From positions 186,001-250,000 of the forward strand of contig NZ_FOPY01000003.1 in assembly GCF_900113605.1 (NCBI RefSeq): DNA of 64,000 nucleotides, written 5' to 3'. Below, piece by piece: positions 63,904 through 64,000 of the stretch (position 1 is its first letter; every line of letters begins with the position of its first letter). The DNA is from Modicisalibacter xianhensis. Its GTDB lineage: Bacteria > Pseudomonadota > Gammaproteobacteria > Pseudomonadales > Halomonadaceae. A program made the position numbers and the translations under genes. Under the pieces are notes generated by a model. That model was not told the origin of the DNA, made no database searches, and saw nothing but the letters and a program-made list of their open reading frames with translations.

Positions 63904-64000
63904 CACCTGTTCCGTTTTTGATCCCGGTCGCGTTGCGTCTTGTCGAGGGACCTCCCGCTGGCTCTTGGTCAGTAACGTCGTGGCTGGCTCAAGCGATTGC

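Noticed and set aside
63859-64000. Minus-strand frame open at the window end
   Set aside because: Too short, no motif, and it runs through the Tad terminator; it could be the end of a neighbouring gene but cannot be supported.
1-64000. CRISPR array
   Set aside because: No regularly spaced repeats seen on reading the window.

Overview
The window comes from a GC-rich gammaproteobacterial chromosome. The gene content (tRNA-Ser(GGA), an intermediate-length catalase beside a flavodoxin-fold reductase and a DUF2188 protein, a complete Tad pilus operon) suggests Halomonas or another Halomonadaceae member; this is an inference from gene style, not proof. No rRNA and no CRISPR array is visible.

Boundary: a genomic island of about 41.3 kb is inserted in the 3' end of tRNA-Ser(GGA). 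The last 15 bases of the tRNA (312-326) are repeated exactly at 41627-41641, next to a P4-type tyrosine integrase gene (40674-41666) that reads inward. The island brings its own terminator for the tRNA (339-366); a second hairpin, probably the tRNA's former terminator, now lies just beyond the right repeat (41652-41680).

Island layout, left to right. (1) 0.5-11 kb: an Ada-like CxxC protein, a WYL regulator with a small partner, a degenerate DUF2201-like protein, and a divergent operon of three unknown small proteins, a metallophosphoesterase, an unknown protein, an ADP-ribosylglycohydrolase and a NERD nuclease-helicase, then a periplasmic protein and an ankyrin protein. (2) 11.1-12.1 kb: decayed IS5-type transposase and a carboxymuconolactone-decarboxylase remnant. 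(3) 12.4-15.4 kb: DUF3644 (HEPN-like Rx4H motif) plus a second NERD helicase. (4) 15.5-19.2 kb, minus strand: RadC, YqaJ exonuclease, ERF annealing protein, DUF932 protein, a plasmid-like recombination module. (5) 19.7-24.5 kb: three divergent inovirus-Gp2/YfjJ-like proteins, a Cro/CI-type regulator and an AlpA regulator, a satellite-like module. (6) 24.7-36.5 kb: a helicase-methylase-ATPase defence locus (DUF499 ATPase, accessory protein, DUF1156 adenine methylase, PLD-SNF2 helicase) with a MntA/HepT toxin-antitoxin pair embedded before the helicase. (7) 36.7-40.6 kb: two overlapping AT-rich DUF262 genes, the first with a C-terminal HNH (DUF1524) domain. The island therefore looks like a defence island combining mobile-element maintenance, recombination and several nuclease or toxin modules.

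Chromosomal part to the right: small hypothetical proteins, a LysR regulator, a FMN-reductase-like protein and DUF2188 protein, catalase, an EamA transporter, a secreted histidine phosphatase, a SpoIIAA-like protein and an outer-membrane barrel protein. From 51.5 kb to 63.8 kb there is a complete Tad (tight adherence) operon: pilin, prepilin peptidase, AAA ATPase, CpaB, CpaC secretin, lipoprotein, CpaE, CpaF, TadB, TadC, TadD, TadE, TadG, ending at a hairpin. The last 150 bases hold no gene I can support.

The best candidates for an undescribed system are the 3.0-9.9 kb regulator/phosphoesterase/ADP-ribosylglycohydrolase/NERD-helicase cluster and the DUF3644 plus NERD-helicase pair.
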